From NCBI GenBank assembly GCA_026993285.1, contig JALWTZ010000003.1:1-32488 (forward strand): DNA of 32,488 nt, read 5' to 3'. Position 1 is the stretch's first letter; each line of letters opens with the position of its first letter. This document shows, piece after piece, positions 15,212 through 23,636 of the stretch. Made by a program: the position numbers and the translations under genes. The notes beneath the pieces are model-generated. The model saw nothing but the letters and a program-made list of their open reading frames with translations, ran no database searches and was not told where the DNA came from. Source of the stretch: Lysobacterales bacterium (lineage in GTDB: Bacteria; Pseudomonadota; Gammaproteobacteria; Xanthomonadales; S139-57).

Positions 15212-16574
15212 TGACTGCCAGCCCTCCGCGTGAAGTTTCCTTGTATTTGCTCTGCATGTCGGCACCGGTTTCGCGCATGGTGCGGATGACCTTGTCCAGG
15301 CTGACAAAGTGCATGCCGTCGCCACGCATGGCCATGCGCTGGGCGTTGATGGCCTTCACCGCCGCCATGGCATTACGCTCGATGCAAGGAATCTGCACCA
15401 GCCCGCCAATGGGGTCACAGGTCATGCCCAGATGGTGTTCCATGGCAATTTCCGCCGCGTTTTCCACCTGGGCCGGGCTGCCACCCAAAGCCTGGGTCAG
15501 GCCGGCGGCAGCCATGGAACAGGCCACGCCCACTTCCCCCTGACAGCCCACTTCCGCGCCGGAGATGGAGGCATTCATCTTGTACAGCAGCCCGATGGCA
15601 CCCGCCGTCAGCAGGAAGTCCACAATCTGGTCTTCATGGCCCATATGACAAAAGCGCACCAGGTACATCAGCACCGCGGGCAGCGTGCCGGCGGCGCCAT
15701 TGGTGGGGGCCGTGACCACCCGCCCGCCGGCGGCATTTTCCTCGTTGACCGCCAGAGCGTAGAGATTGACCCAATCGAGAATGGATAACTGGTCACACAG
15801 CTGGCTTTCCGGCCGGTTGCACAGTTCCTGATACAGCACCGGGGCACGGCGGGGCACTTTCAACCCGCCCGGCAACACCCCTTCGGTGTGCATGCCTCGC
15901 TCGATACAGGCTTCCATCACTTGCCAGATGGCCAGCAACCGGCGGCGTACCTCCCGGGCTTCATGCCAGGCACATTCATTGCGCAACTGAATTTCCGCAA
16001 TGGAACAATCTTCCTGCCTGCAGAAGGCCAGCAGTTCCGCCGCGCTGGTGTAGGGGTAGGGAACGGGGGTGTCATCCTCCACCAGGCGCTTTTGCCCGGT
16101 TTCGTCCTCGTCCAGCACAAATCCGCCACCCACGGAAAAATACTCCCGGCTCAGCAATTCCTGGCCGTCGGCATCCAGTGCGGTGAAACGCATGCCATTG
16201 GGATGGAAGTTCAGGCTTTCCCGCTTGTGGAAGTACAAGTCTTCCCGTGGATGCAGGACAATAACCGGTCCATCGGCCAGCTGCAGCCGCCTGCTCTCAC
16301 GCCATTGCCGCATCCATGCCTCCACCTGCTCCACATCCACCGTGGCCGGTTCATGGCCCATCAGGCCCAGCACCACCGCCTTGTCACTGCCATGCCCCCG
16401 GCCGGTCAGGCCCAGCGAGCCATAAAGATCCACCCGCAACCGTGACACGCTGGCCAGCAATGCCTGCGCTGCCAGTGCGCGGACAAACCGCCCGGCGGCC
16501 AGCATCGGCCCCACGGTATGGGAACTGGATGGCCCGATGCCCACTTTGAACAGTTCAAAAATGCTGATGCTCAT
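15195..16574 (-). CDS. sdaA: L-serine ammonia-lyase (L-serine dehydratase)
   Basis: A 459-residue iron-sulfur enzyme that deaminates L-serine to pyruvate. The N-terminus MSISIFELFKVGIGPSSSHT and the segments APTNGAAGTLPAVL, GAEVGCQGEVGVACSMAAAG and DPIGGLVQIPCIERN match the single-chain proteobacterial enzyme and carry the conserved cysteines for the [4Fe-4S] cluster. The start at 16574 gives the family N-terminus; the frame is open further upstream to 16703, but that extension is not homologous and lacks a ribosome-binding site. The gene overlaps the M23 peptidase gene. In the leader a TACAAT box (minus strand, 16636-16641) is a possible -10 with a poor -35. I see no glycine riboswitch there. 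Confidence 0.96.
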   Translation of the reverse strand: MSISIFELFKVGIGPSSSHTVGPMLAAGRFVRALAAQALLASVSRLRVDLYGSLGLTGRGHGSDKAVVLGLMGHEPATVDVEQVEAWMRQWRESRRLQLADGPVIVLHPREDLYFHKRESLNFHPNGMRFTALDADGQELLSREYFSVGGGFVLDEDETGQKRLVEDDTPVPYPYTSAAELLAFCRQEDCSIAEIQLRNECAWHEAREVRRRLLAIWQVMEACIERGMHTEGVLPGGLKVPRRAPVLYQELCNRPESQLCDQLSILDWVNLYALAVNEENAAGGRVVTAPTNGAAGTLPAVLMYLVRFCHMGHEDQIVDFLLTAGAIGLLYKMNASISGAEVGCQGEVGVACSMAAAGLTQALGGSPAQVENAAEIAMEHHLGMTCDPIGGLVQIPCIERNAMAAVKAINAQRMAMRGDGMHFVSLDKVIRTMRETGADMQSKYKETSRGGLAVNVVEC

Positions 16575-16807
16575 GCCCGTTTCCGCCCCGTCTTGGATGC
16601 CCAGTGTAGCGGTCGGGAACCGGGCTGAAAAGACGATTGTAGGAATTTTCCGGCACACCCGATCGCCTTCGCTGACTCCGGCAAGCGCCTGCAGATATGG
16701 CATGGATTTCGCGTATCAGTAGGATGAAACCTAGAGGAAAGGCTGTCACATCAGCACTTCCCCCTGAACAGAACCAAGGCGCAGAACGGCGGGCAGGAGA
16801 GCAGGCG

Positions 16808-17101
16808 ATGAAAACCTTTGCAGTCTACATACTGGCACATGGCGGTCGCGGCAGCCTGGAAGTGGGTGTAAGCATGGATCTGGTGCACACCATCTGGACG
16901 CTGCGCCGGCAAAAGACAGCTTCTGTAGGTACCGACCTGGCCTTTGCCCAGCGACTGGTCTGGTATGAAGAATTCGATTCCGCGGAAGCCGCACTGGAAC
17001 GCGAACGGGAACTGCACCAGTGGCAACGCAGCTGGCTGTTTCGGCTGGTGGAAACGGAAAATCCGCTGTGGCTCGACCTTTATCCCAATCTGCTGCTGTA
17101 G
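16808..17101 (+). CDS. degenerate GIY-YIG domain protein
   Basis: A 97-residue protein with the overall pattern of small GIY-YIG endonuclease-like proteins: AVYILAHGGRGSLEVGVSMDL at the N-terminus, LVWYEEFDSAEAALERERELHQW in the middle, and NPLWLDLYPNL at the end. Relative to active relatives the second-motif tyrosine is replaced (EVGV in place of YIGV), the catalytic arginine of the LxRR helix is missing (MDLVHTIW), and the following histidine is gone. It is therefore probably not a nuclease, but may still bind DNA or a partner. The ATG at 16808 has AGGAGA 7 bases upstream; the longer open frame from 16697 is not used. It is divergent from sdaA and convergent with ubiE. Confidence 0.82.
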   Translation: MKTFAVYILAHGGRGSLEVGVSMDLVHTIWTLRRQKTASVGTDLAFAQRLVWYEEFDSAEAALERERELHQWQRSWLFRLVETENPLWLDLYPNLLL

Positions 17102-17113
17102 ACCCGCAAGGGT

Positions 17114-17878
17114 TCAGGCCTTGTAGCCGGTATGAATGGCCACGATGCCGGCGTTGAGGTTCTGGTAGCGCACCCCTGAAAAACCCGCTTGCCGCATCAT
17201 TTCCGCCAGGGTTTCCTGATCCGGGTGCTTGCGGATGGATTCGGCCAGGTAGCGATAGCTTTCCGCGTCTTTCGCCACCAGTTGCCCCATGGCTGGCAGT
17301 AAGCCGAAAGAGTAGGCATCATAGGCCCTGGCCAGCAGGGACGACTGCACCCGGGAGAATTCCAGTATCCGGGCCTTGCCGCCGGGCTTGAGTACCCGTA
17401 GCATCTCGGCCAGCGCCTTGTCCTGGTGGGTGACATTGCGCAGGCCGAAGGCGATGGTCACCAGGTCGAAGCGGTTGTCCTCGAAGGGCAGTTGCTCGGC
17501 GTTGGCCTCGACAAATTCCAGATTGCGCACCATGCCCCGGTCGATCAGCCGCCGCCGGCCCACGGCCAGCATGTTGGGGTTGATGTCCGAGAGCACAATC
17601 CGGCCGCGTTCGTCCAGCTGCGGGTAGATCAGCGCGGCGATGTCACCGGTGCCACCGGCCAGGTCCAGTACCTGGTCGTCCGGGCGGATCTGGCAGGTCT
17701 GCACGAAAAAGCGCTTCCACAGACGGTGCACGCCCATGGACATGACATCGTTCATGATGTCGTATTTTTCCGCCACGGAATCAAACACCTGGCCGACCAG
17801 ATGCTGTTTTTCCCCGACCGGCACTTCCTTGTAGCCGAAGTGGGTGGTTTCAGTGGCCTGCGGGTTCTCTTGATTCAC
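17114..17878 (-). CDS. ubiE: ubiquinone/menaquinone C-methyltransferase
   Basis: A 254-residue SAM-dependent methyltransferase that methylates the quinone ring during ubiquinone (and menaquinone) synthesis. It aligns along its length with E. coli UbiE: TTHFGYKEV near the start, VFDSVAEKYDIMNDVMSMG, the SAM-binding motif VLDLAGGTGDI, FGLRNVTHQDKALAEM, and the C-terminal AYDAYSFGLLPAMGQLVAKDAESYRYL and GIVAIHTGYKA. Translation begins at a GTG (17878) inside the end of the DUF971 gene with a 29-bp overlap, which indicates coupling. Confidence 0.97.
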   Translation of the reverse strand: MNQENPQATETTHFGYKEVPVGEKQHLVGQVFDSVAEKYDIMNDVMSMGVHRLWKRFFVQTCQIRPDDQVLDLAGGTGDIAALIYPQLDERGRIVLSDINPNMLAVGRRRLIDRGMVRNLEFVEANAEQLPFEDNRFDLVTIAFGLRNVTHQDKALAEMLRVLKPGGKARILEFSRVQSSLLARAYDAYSFGLLPAMGQLVAKDAESYRYLAESIRKHPDQETLAEMMRQAGFSGVRYQNLNAGIVAIHTGYKA

Positions 17879-18221
17879 CGGCGCGCTCCAGTTTGATCAG
17901 GTAATCCTGCCAGTTTTCTTCCTGGTTCAGGCCCAGATCATACAACACTTCCCAGGAATAGATGCCGGATTCGTGGCCGTCGTCGAAAACCAGATTCACC
18001 GCGTAATTGCCCATGGGGCGAATCTCGTCGATGTTGACGAATTTCTTGCCGGTCTGCAGCTTTTCCTGCCCCGGGCCGTGGCCCTGTACCTCGGCGGAGG
18101 GAGAAAACACCCGCAGGTATTCGCAGGGCAGTTCGAAGCGCTTGCCGTCATCAAAGGCCACTTCCAGTACACGGGATTGCTTGTGCAGCTTGATCTCGGT
18201 GGGTCTGGGTTTGTTGCTCAT
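17850..18221 (-). CDS. DUF971 domain protein
   Basis: A 123-residue protein with the DUF971 (gamma-butyrobetaine hydroxylase N-terminal-like) fold: PTEIKLHKQSRVLEVAF, FELPCEYLRVFSPSAEV, the central NIDEIRPMGNYAVNLVFDDGH and GIYSWEVLYDLG. The domain occurs in Fe-S and iron-related proteins in other contexts, but the role of these stand-alone forms is not settled. Adjacency to ubiE is common in gammaproteobacteria. The start at 18221 has GGAGAG upstream; an earlier in-frame ATG at 18245 lacks support. It overlaps ubiE. Confidence 0.88.
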   Translation of the reverse strand: MSNKPRPTEIKLHKQSRVLEVAFDDGKRFELPCEYLRVFSPSAEVQGHGPGQEKLQTGKKFVNIDEIRPMGNYAVNLVFDDGHESGIYSWEVLYDLGLNQEENWQDYLIKLERAGESREPAGH

Positions 18222-18263
18222 GGTTCTCTCCAGCGTTTTTGCCAAGCTTACATGAGTGTTTGC

Positions 18264-18644
18264 TTATTCACCATGTGCCGAATGGGTGGTGCCCCGCCAG
18301 GCAACAAGGGCCAAGGCCGCCCAGGCCGTCAGCATCAGCAGGCCGCCGGCCGGGGTAACAAAAACCAGCGGCCGCCAGTGGGTCAACGCCAGCAGGTACA
18401 GGCTGCCGGAAAACAGCAGCGCGCCGGCAGCGGCGGAAAACACGATCACGCCCTGCCAGCGACCCGGCAGGGAAAGCTGCCCCAGTGCCAGCAGCATCAG
18501 CGCCTGCATGCTCTGGTAGAACACGGCCTTGTTCCACCAGCCCAGTTCCTGGGCGTTCAACTGCAGGGCATGGGCGGCCACCGCCCCGCAAGCGACGGCC
18601 AGAAAACCGTGCAGGCCGGCCAGAAACAGCGCCGGGCGGTTCAA
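18264..18644 (-). CDS. DUF423 family membrane protein
   Basis: A 126-residue integral membrane protein with four helices. It carries the DUF423 pattern: LFLAGLHGFLAVACGAVAAHAL, WNKAVFYQSMQALMLLAL, LLFSGSLYLLAL and VTPAGGLLMLTAWAALAL. Function is unknown. Translation starts at TTG (18644) overlapping the polA stop as TTGA, the equivalent of the ATGA coupling seen elsewhere in this window. Co-transcription with polA is therefore likely. Confidence 0.85.
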   Translation of the reverse strand: MNRPALFLAGLHGFLAVACGAVAAHALQLNAQELGWWNKAVFYQSMQALMLLALGQLSLPGRWQGVIVFSAAAGALLFSGSLYLLALTHWRPLVFVTPAGGLLMLTAWAALALVAWRGTTHSAHGE

Positions 18645-21355
18645 TGGGCCTGCTCCCAGTTGTCACCGCTGCCGGTATCCACCACCAGCGGCACGGCCAG
18701 CTCGGCGGCCTGTTGCATGCGCTCCACCACCCCGGCGCGGATGCGCTCCAGCGCGTCGGCGGCCACTTCCAGCACCAGCTCGTCATGCACCTGCATCAGC
18801 AGGCGGGCTTGCTCCGGCTGCGGCTCCAGCCAGTCGTGCACGGCAATCATGGCCCGCTTGATGATGTCGGCCGCCGTACCCTGCATGGGCGCGTTGATGG
18901 CGGCCCGCTCTGCGGCCTGTCGCCGCTGCGGGTTGCGCGAGCGGATTTCCGGCAGATACAGCCGGCGGCCGAACAGGGTTTCCACATAGCCTTGTTCCCG
19001 GGCCTTTTCCCGGGTTTCTTCCATGTAGCGCAACACGCCGGGGTAGCGGCTGAAATAGCGGTCGATGTACTCCTGCGCCTCATTGCGGCCGATGCCCAGT
19101 TGCCGGGCCAGGCCAAAGGCGGACATGCCGTAGATCAGGCCGAAATTGATGGCCTTGGCCGCCCGCCGGTGTTCCGCGCTGGCCTGGCCGTTCTCGTCCG
19201 TGCCAAACACTTCCACGGCGGTGGCGGCGTGGATGTCCCGCCCTTCGCGGAAGGCCTGCAGCAAGCCTTCGTCACCGGAGAGGTGGGCCATGATGCGCAG
19301 TTCGATCTGGGAATAGTCCGCCGCCAGCATCTGCCAGCCCGGCGGGGCGATGAAGGCCTCGCGGATGCGCCGGCCCTCGGCGGTGCGGATGGGGATGTTC
19401 TGCAAGTTGGGATCGGAACTGGACAGCCGGCCCGTGGCGGCCACCGCCTGATGGTAGGAGGTGTGCACCCGGCCGGTGCGCGGGTTGACCAGTTCCGGCA
19501 GCTTGTCGGTGTAGGTGGATTTCAGCTTGCTCAGGCTGCGGTATTGCAGAATCATGGCCGGCAGTTCGTGGCCTTCGGCGGCCAGTTCTTCCAGTACATC
19601 CTCGGCGGTGGAAGGCTGGCCCTTGGGGGTCTTGCGCTTGACCGGCAGGCCCATTTCATCGAACAGGATATGCTGCAACTGCTTGGGTGAGCCCAGGTTG
19701 AAGGCATGGCCCACGGCCTCGTGGCAGCGCTGTTCCAGTTCCAGCATGCCCTGGCCCAGTTCCTGGCTCTGCCGGCGCAGCATGTCGCAGTCGATCAGCA
19801 CGCCGGTCTGTTCCATGCGCGCCAGCACCGGCACCAGCGGCAATTCGATTTCCTCGTACACCCGCCGCTGGCCGGGGTTTTCCCGCAGGCGGGGCCAGAG
19901 GGTCTGGTGCAGTTGCAGGGTGATGTCCACATCCTCGGCCGCGTAACGGGTGGCATCTTCCACGGCCACATCGCGGAAGCTGATCTGCTGCTTGCCCTTG
20001 CCCACCATGTCTTCGTAGTGCAGGGTTTTCAGCCCCAGGTATTTTTCCGCCAGCGCGTCCATGTTGTGGCGTGAGCCGGTGGGGTCCAGCACATAGGATT
20101 GCAACATGGTGTCATGGGCCGGGCCGGCCAGCGCCACGCCGGCGCGGGCCAGCACATTCATGTCGAACTTGAAATGCTGGCCCACGATCCGCTGCCGGCT
20201 TTGCTCCAGCAGTGGCTGCAAGGCCTCGAGCACGACCGCCAGCGGCAACTGGGCCGGCGCGTCGGGTCCGGCATGGCCTACCGGAATGTAGGCCGCCTCG
20301 CCCCGGGCGCTGCACAGGCCGATGCCGACGATGGCCGCGCGCATGTAGTCCAGATCATCGGTTTCCAGATCCACGCTGCAATACTCGGCGGCCAGGGCCT
20401 TTTCCACCCAGGCTTTCAGCGTGCTTTCATCCAGAATGGTCTGGTAGTGGCCGGTTTCGTTCTGCCGGGGGTCGGCGGTTTTCCCGCTATCCGGCGCGTC
20501 ATCCAGCCAGCTGCGAAAGCCGTATTCCCGCGCCCGTTGCAGCAGCTTTTCCCGATCTTCCGGCCGGTTTTTCAGTTGTTCCAGGTCGATATCCAGCTCC
20601 AGCCGGGTGCGGATGGTGGCCAGGTCACGGGAAAGTTGCAGCTGCTCCAGGTTCTGGCGCAGGTTTTCGCCGGCCTTGCCCTTGATTTCATCGGCATGAG
20701 CAAGGAGCGCATCCAGCGAACCGTATTGCCGCAACCACTTGGCGGCGGTTTTCGGCCCCACGCCCGGCACGCCGGGAATGTTGTCCGAGCTGTCACCCAC
20801 CAGCGCCAGCCAGTCGATGATCTGCGACGGCTGAACACCAAACTTCTCCTCCACCTGCTCGGCATCCATCCATTCGTTCTTCATGGTGTTGATCAGGCGC
20901 ACGCCGGGTTGCACCAGCTGGGCCATGTCCTTGTCACCGGTGGAAATCACCACCGCCATGCCCTGTTCCCGCGCCTGCCGGGCCAGGGTGCCGATGACAT
21001 CATCCGCCTCCACGCCGGGTACGCGAATCAGCGGAAAGCCCATGATTTCCACCAGCTCCAGCATGGGCTCGATCTGCCGGCGCAGGTCTTCCGGCATGGG
21101 CGGGCGGTTGGCCTTGTATTCCGGGTAGAGTTCATGGCGAAAACTCTTGCCGCCGGCATCGAAAACCACCACCACCGGCTGGTCACCCGCCTGTGCTTTC
21201 AGTTTGCGCAGCATGTTGCTCATGCCATAGAGCACGCCGGTGGGCATGCCCTGGGGGCTGGTCAACGGCGGCAGGGCGTGAAAGGCCCGGAACAGGTAGG
21301 AGGAACCGTCCACCAGATACAGGGTGGGTTTTTCATCAGCGTGTGATTCGGACAT
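18641..21355 (-). CDS. polA: DNA polymerase I
   Basis: A 904-residue replication and repair polymerase. The 5'-3' exonuclease (residues about 8-290) has LVDGSSYLFRAFHAL, VVVFDAGGKSFRHELYPEYK and GDSSDNIPGVPGVGPKTA. The proofreading domain keeps its acidic residues (VDLETDDL and YAAEDVDITLQL), so 3'-5' exonuclease activity is expected. The polymerase domain has motif A (LAADYSQIELRIMAHLSGD), the O-helix (RRAAKAINFGLIYGMSAFG) and motif C (QVHDELVLEV). The start at 21355 gives the family N-terminus; the frame extends to 21568, but that part lies antisense to the DUF2782 gene. Divergent from DUF2782 and coupled to DUF423. Confidence 0.97.
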   Translation of the reverse strand: MSESHADEKPTLYLVDGSSYLFRAFHALPPLTSPQGMPTGVLYGMSNMLRKLKAQAGDQPVVVVFDAGGKSFRHELYPEYKANRPPMPEDLRRQIEPMLELVEIMGFPLIRVPGVEADDVIGTLARQAREQGMAVVISTGDKDMAQLVQPGVRLINTMKNEWMDAEQVEEKFGVQPSQIIDWLALVGDSSDNIPGVPGVGPKTAAKWLRQYGSLDALLAHADEIKGKAGENLRQNLEQLQLSRDLATIRTRLELDIDLEQLKNRPEDREKLLQRAREYGFRSWLDDAPDSGKTADPRQNETGHYQTILDESTLKAWVEKALAAEYCSVDLETDDLDYMRAAIVGIGLCSARGEAAYIPVGHAGPDAPAQLPLAVVLEALQPLLEQSRQRIVGQHFKFDMNVLARAGVALAGPAHDTMLQSYVLDPTGSRHNMDALAEKYLGLKTLHYEDMVGKGKQQISFRDVAVEDATRYAAEDVDITLQLHQTLWPRLRENPGQRRVYEEIELPLVPVLARMEQTGVLIDCDMLRRQSQELGQGMLELEQRCHEAVGHAFNLGSPKQLQHILFDEMGLPVKRKTPKGQPSTAEDVLEELAAEGHELPAMILQYRSLSKLKSTYTDKLPELVNPRTGRVHTSYHQAVAATGRLSSSDPNLQNIPIRTAEGRRIREAFIAPPGWQMLAADYSQIELRIMAHLSGDEGLLQAFREGRDIHAATAVEVFGTDENGQASAEHRRAAKAINFGLIYGMSAFGLARQLGIGRNEAQEYIDRYFSRYPGVLRYMEETREKAREQGYVETLFGRRLYLPEIRSRNPQRRQAAERAAINAPMQGTAADIIKRAMIAVHDWLEPQPEQARLLMQVHDELVLEVAADALERIRAGVVERMQQAAELAVPLVVDTGSGDNWEQAH

Positions 21356-21428
21356 GCCGGCCTTTTTCCGCAGAATGCTCTGGAACGGGTATGATACCGC
21401 CAACCAGCCTGTGAATGCGGAGATTGCC

Positions 21429-21746
21429 ATGAGCGTACTGCTGCTTGCCCTGTTACTGCTGAACCCCGCCTGGGCCAATGACCCCCGCCCGGTGCAGGAC
21501 CCGCCCCTGCCGCCCAAGGTGGTCAAGCCGGAAGACCGGCTGGAACCCACGGTCACCATCACCCGCAAGGGGGATGTGATCGAGGAAACCTACAAGCGCA
21601 ACGGCCAGGTGGTGATGGTGAAATTCATTCCGAAAAAGGGCCCGCCCTGGTACCTGCTGGATCTGGACGGTGACGGCGTGCTGGAAACCCGCCGGGATGA
21701 CTTCGGCGATGTGCAGCCGGTGATGTGGAAACTGTTTACCTGGTAA
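21429..21746 (+). CDS. DUF2782 family secreted protein
   Basis: A 105-residue protein with a signal peptide (LLLALLLLNPAWA) and a conserved mature region: PPKVVKPEDRLEPTVTITR, VIEETYKRNGQVVMVKFIPKKGPPWYLLDLDGDG. This is DUF2782, a periplasmic family of unknown function found next to polA in many gammaproteobacteria, as here. The ATG at 21429 has GGAG 7 bases upstream. It is divergent from polA over about 70 bp and is followed 21 bp later by the TRAP transporter genes, with which it may be co-transcribed. Confidence 0.88.
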   Translation: MSVLLLALLLLNPAWANDPRPVQDPPLPPKVVKPEDRLEPTVTITRKGDVIEETYKRNGQVVMVKFIPKKGPPWYLLDLDGDGVLETRRDDFGDVQPVMWKLFTW

Positions 21747-21767
21747 ACCCCGCGGAATTCCTACCCA

Positions 21768-22253
21768 ATGGAACGCTTCAACCACCTGCTGGGCCGCGCG
21801 CTTGCCTGGATCACCACCTTCGTGGTGCTGCTGGTGTTTGTCCTGACCGTGCTGCGCTACGCATTCTCGCTGAACTGGATCAGCCTGCAGGAGCTGGCCC
21901 AGGCCCTGCACGCCGTGGCCTTCATGCTGGCCATGGGCTGGGTGCTGCAACGGGATGAGCATGTGCGGGTGGATATCCTCTACCGCAAGCTCGGCCCGCG
22001 CGGGCGGGCTCGGGTCAACTTCTTCGGCACCCTGTTGCTGTTGCTGCCGGCCATGGCCTTTCTGTTCTGGGACAGCCTGGACTATGTCGCCGCCTCCTGG
22101 CGCATCCTGGAAGGCTCGCGCGAGGCCGGCGGCCTGCCGGGCGTGTTCCTGTTGAAAAGCCTCATTCCGCTGATGGCGCTGCTGCTGGTGTTGCAGGGCC
22201 TGTACCTCTTGCGCAAGCATGCGCGACAGGCCTTCGCCGGAGGGCCGCGCTGA
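21768..22253 (+). CDS. TRAP transporter small permease (DctQ-like)
   Basis: A 161-residue inner-membrane protein with four helices and the DctQ pattern: LNWISLQELAQALHAVAFMLAMGWVLQRDEHVRVDILYRKL near residues 30-70, and SREAGGLPGVFLLKSLIPLMALLLVLQG at the end. It forms the membrane part of a tripartite ATP-independent periplasmic transporter with the large permease. The stop overlaps the next start by one base (TGATG). No strong ribosome-binding site precedes it. The substrate cannot be assigned because the binding protein is missing. Confidence 0.92.
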   Translation: MERFNHLLGRALAWITTFVVLLVFVLTVLRYAFSLNWISLQELAQALHAVAFMLAMGWVLQRDEHVRVDILYRKLGPRGRARVNFFGTLLLLLPAMAFLFWDSLDYVAASWRILEGSREAGGLPGVFLLKSLIPLMALLLVLQGLYLLRKHARQAFAGGPR

Positions 22254-23617
22254 TGGAAGGCATCTGGCCGCTGAGTCTGTTTCTGGCACTCTGCCTGGTA
22301 CTGATGGCCGGCTACCCGGTGGCCTTCACCCTCGCCGGGGTTTCCCTGGCCTTTGCCGGCATCGGCTGGCTGGCCGGCGCCTTCGACCCGGCCTTCCTCC
22401 AGGCCCTGCCCAACCGCATCTACGGCATCATGGGCAATGGCACCCTGCTGGCCGTGCCGCTGTTCGTCTACATGGGCGTGATGCTGGAACGCAGCCAGAT
22501 CGCCCGCGACCTGCTGGAGAACATGGCCGCCCTGTTTGGCCGGCGCACCGGTGGCCTGGGCTTTGCCGTGCTGCTGGTGGGCATGCTCATGGCCGCCTCC
22601 ACCGGCATTGTCGGCGCCACCGTGGTCACCATGGGCCTGCTCTCCCTGCCCACCATGATGAAAAACGGCTACGACCCGCGCATTGCCACCGGCACCATCT
22701 GCGCGGCCGGCACCCTGGGTCAGATCATCCCGCCTTCCATCGTGCTGGTGCTTTTGGGCGATGTGCTTTCCAATGCCTACCAGCAGGCACAGCTGAAAAT
22801 GGGCATCTACTCGCCGGAAACCGTCTCGGTAGGCGACCTGTTCGTTGGCGCGCTGGTTCCCGGCCTGATCCTGGTGGCCCTGTACGCGCTGTGGATCGCC
22901 GGGCTGGCCTGGTGGAAACCCGAACAGCTGCCGGCCCTGCCCGAGCGGGAAAAAGTCGCGCTTCGCCAGCTGCTGGCCACCCTGTTCGCTCCCCTGTTTC
23001 TCATTGTCGCCGTGCTGGGTTCCATCATCGCCGGCGTGGCCACACCCACGGAAGCGGCCGCCATCGGCGCGGTGGGCGCCATGCTGCTGGCCTGGCACAA
23101 GGGCCAGCTCAATCTGGCCACGCTGCGGGAGGTGGGCGAGAGCACCCTGCAGGTCACCGGCATGGTGTTCATGATCCTCATCGGCGCGGCGGTCTTCTCG
23201 CTGGTCTTTCGCGGCTTTGGCGGCGATGATGTGGTGCACCACCTGCTTTCCAACATGCCCGGCGGCGTGGTGGGCAGCATGCTGGTGGTGATGGCGGTGA
23301 TGTTCATCCTGGGTTTTGTGCTGGACTTCATCGAGATCACCTTCGTGGTGGTGCCCATCGTTGGGCCGGTACTGCTGGCCATGGGGCTGGACCCGGTGTG
23401 GCTGGGCATCATGATCGCCATCAACCTGCAAACCTCTTTCCTCACCCCGCCCTTCGGCTTCGCCCTGTTCTACCTGCGTGGCGTGGCCGATGAACAAATT
23501 GCCACCGCGGACATCTACCGCGGGGTGATGCCCTTCATTGCCATTCAAATCCTCACCCTGCTGTTGCTGGCGGCCTGGCCGGAACTGGCCACCTGGCTGC
23601 CGAAACACTGGGGTTAA
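22253..23617 (+). CDS. TRAP transporter large permease (DctM-like)
   Basis: A 454-residue protein with about twelve hydrophobic helices. Recognisable DctM motifs are LCLVLMAGYPVAFTLAGV, VPLFVYMGVMLERS, STGIVGATVVTMGLLSLPTMMKNGYD, GTICAAGTLGQIIPPSIVLVL and VAGVATPTEAAAIGAVGAM. Large permeases use the sodium gradient to import organic acids or related anions delivered by a periplasmic protein. Neither a DctP-type nor a TatT-type partner lies in the window, since the next gene is an FMN reductase. The binding protein must be elsewhere or unconventional. Confidence 0.94.
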   Translation: MEGIWPLSLFLALCLVLMAGYPVAFTLAGVSLAFAGIGWLAGAFDPAFLQALPNRIYGIMGNGTLLAVPLFVYMGVMLERSQIARDLLENMAALFGRRTGGLGFAVLLVGMLMAASTGIVGATVVTMGLLSLPTMMKNGYDPRIATGTICAAGTLGQIIPPSIVLVLLGDVLSNAYQQAQLKMGIYSPETVSVGDLFVGALVPGLILVALYALWIAGLAWWKPEQLPALPEREKVALRQLLATLFAPLFLIVAVLGSIIAGVATPTEAAAIGAVGAMLLAWHKGQLNLATLREVGESTLQVTGMVFMILIGAAVFSLVFRGFGGDDVVHHLLSNMPGGVVGSMLVVMAVMFILGFVLDFIEITFVVVPIVGPVLLAMGLDPVWLGIMIAINLQTSFLTPPFGFALFYLRGVADEQIATADIYRGVMPFIAIQILTLLLLAAWPELATWLPKHWG

Positions 23618-23636
23618 CCAGACGGGAGCAAGCATC

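Noticed and set aside
16575..16703. N-terminal extension of sdaA, or a glycine riboswitch in the leader
   Set aside because: The family N-terminus begins at 16574, and I could not find the conserved glycine riboswitch core elements in the leader.
20099..21346. 415-codon open frame on the plus strand
   Set aside because: Antisense to the exonuclease part of polA; composition typical of a shadow frame.
21356..21568. 71-residue N-terminal extension of polA
   Set aside because: It overlaps the DUF2782 gene in antisense and has no similarity to the polymerase family; the ATG at 21355 gives the normal N-terminus.
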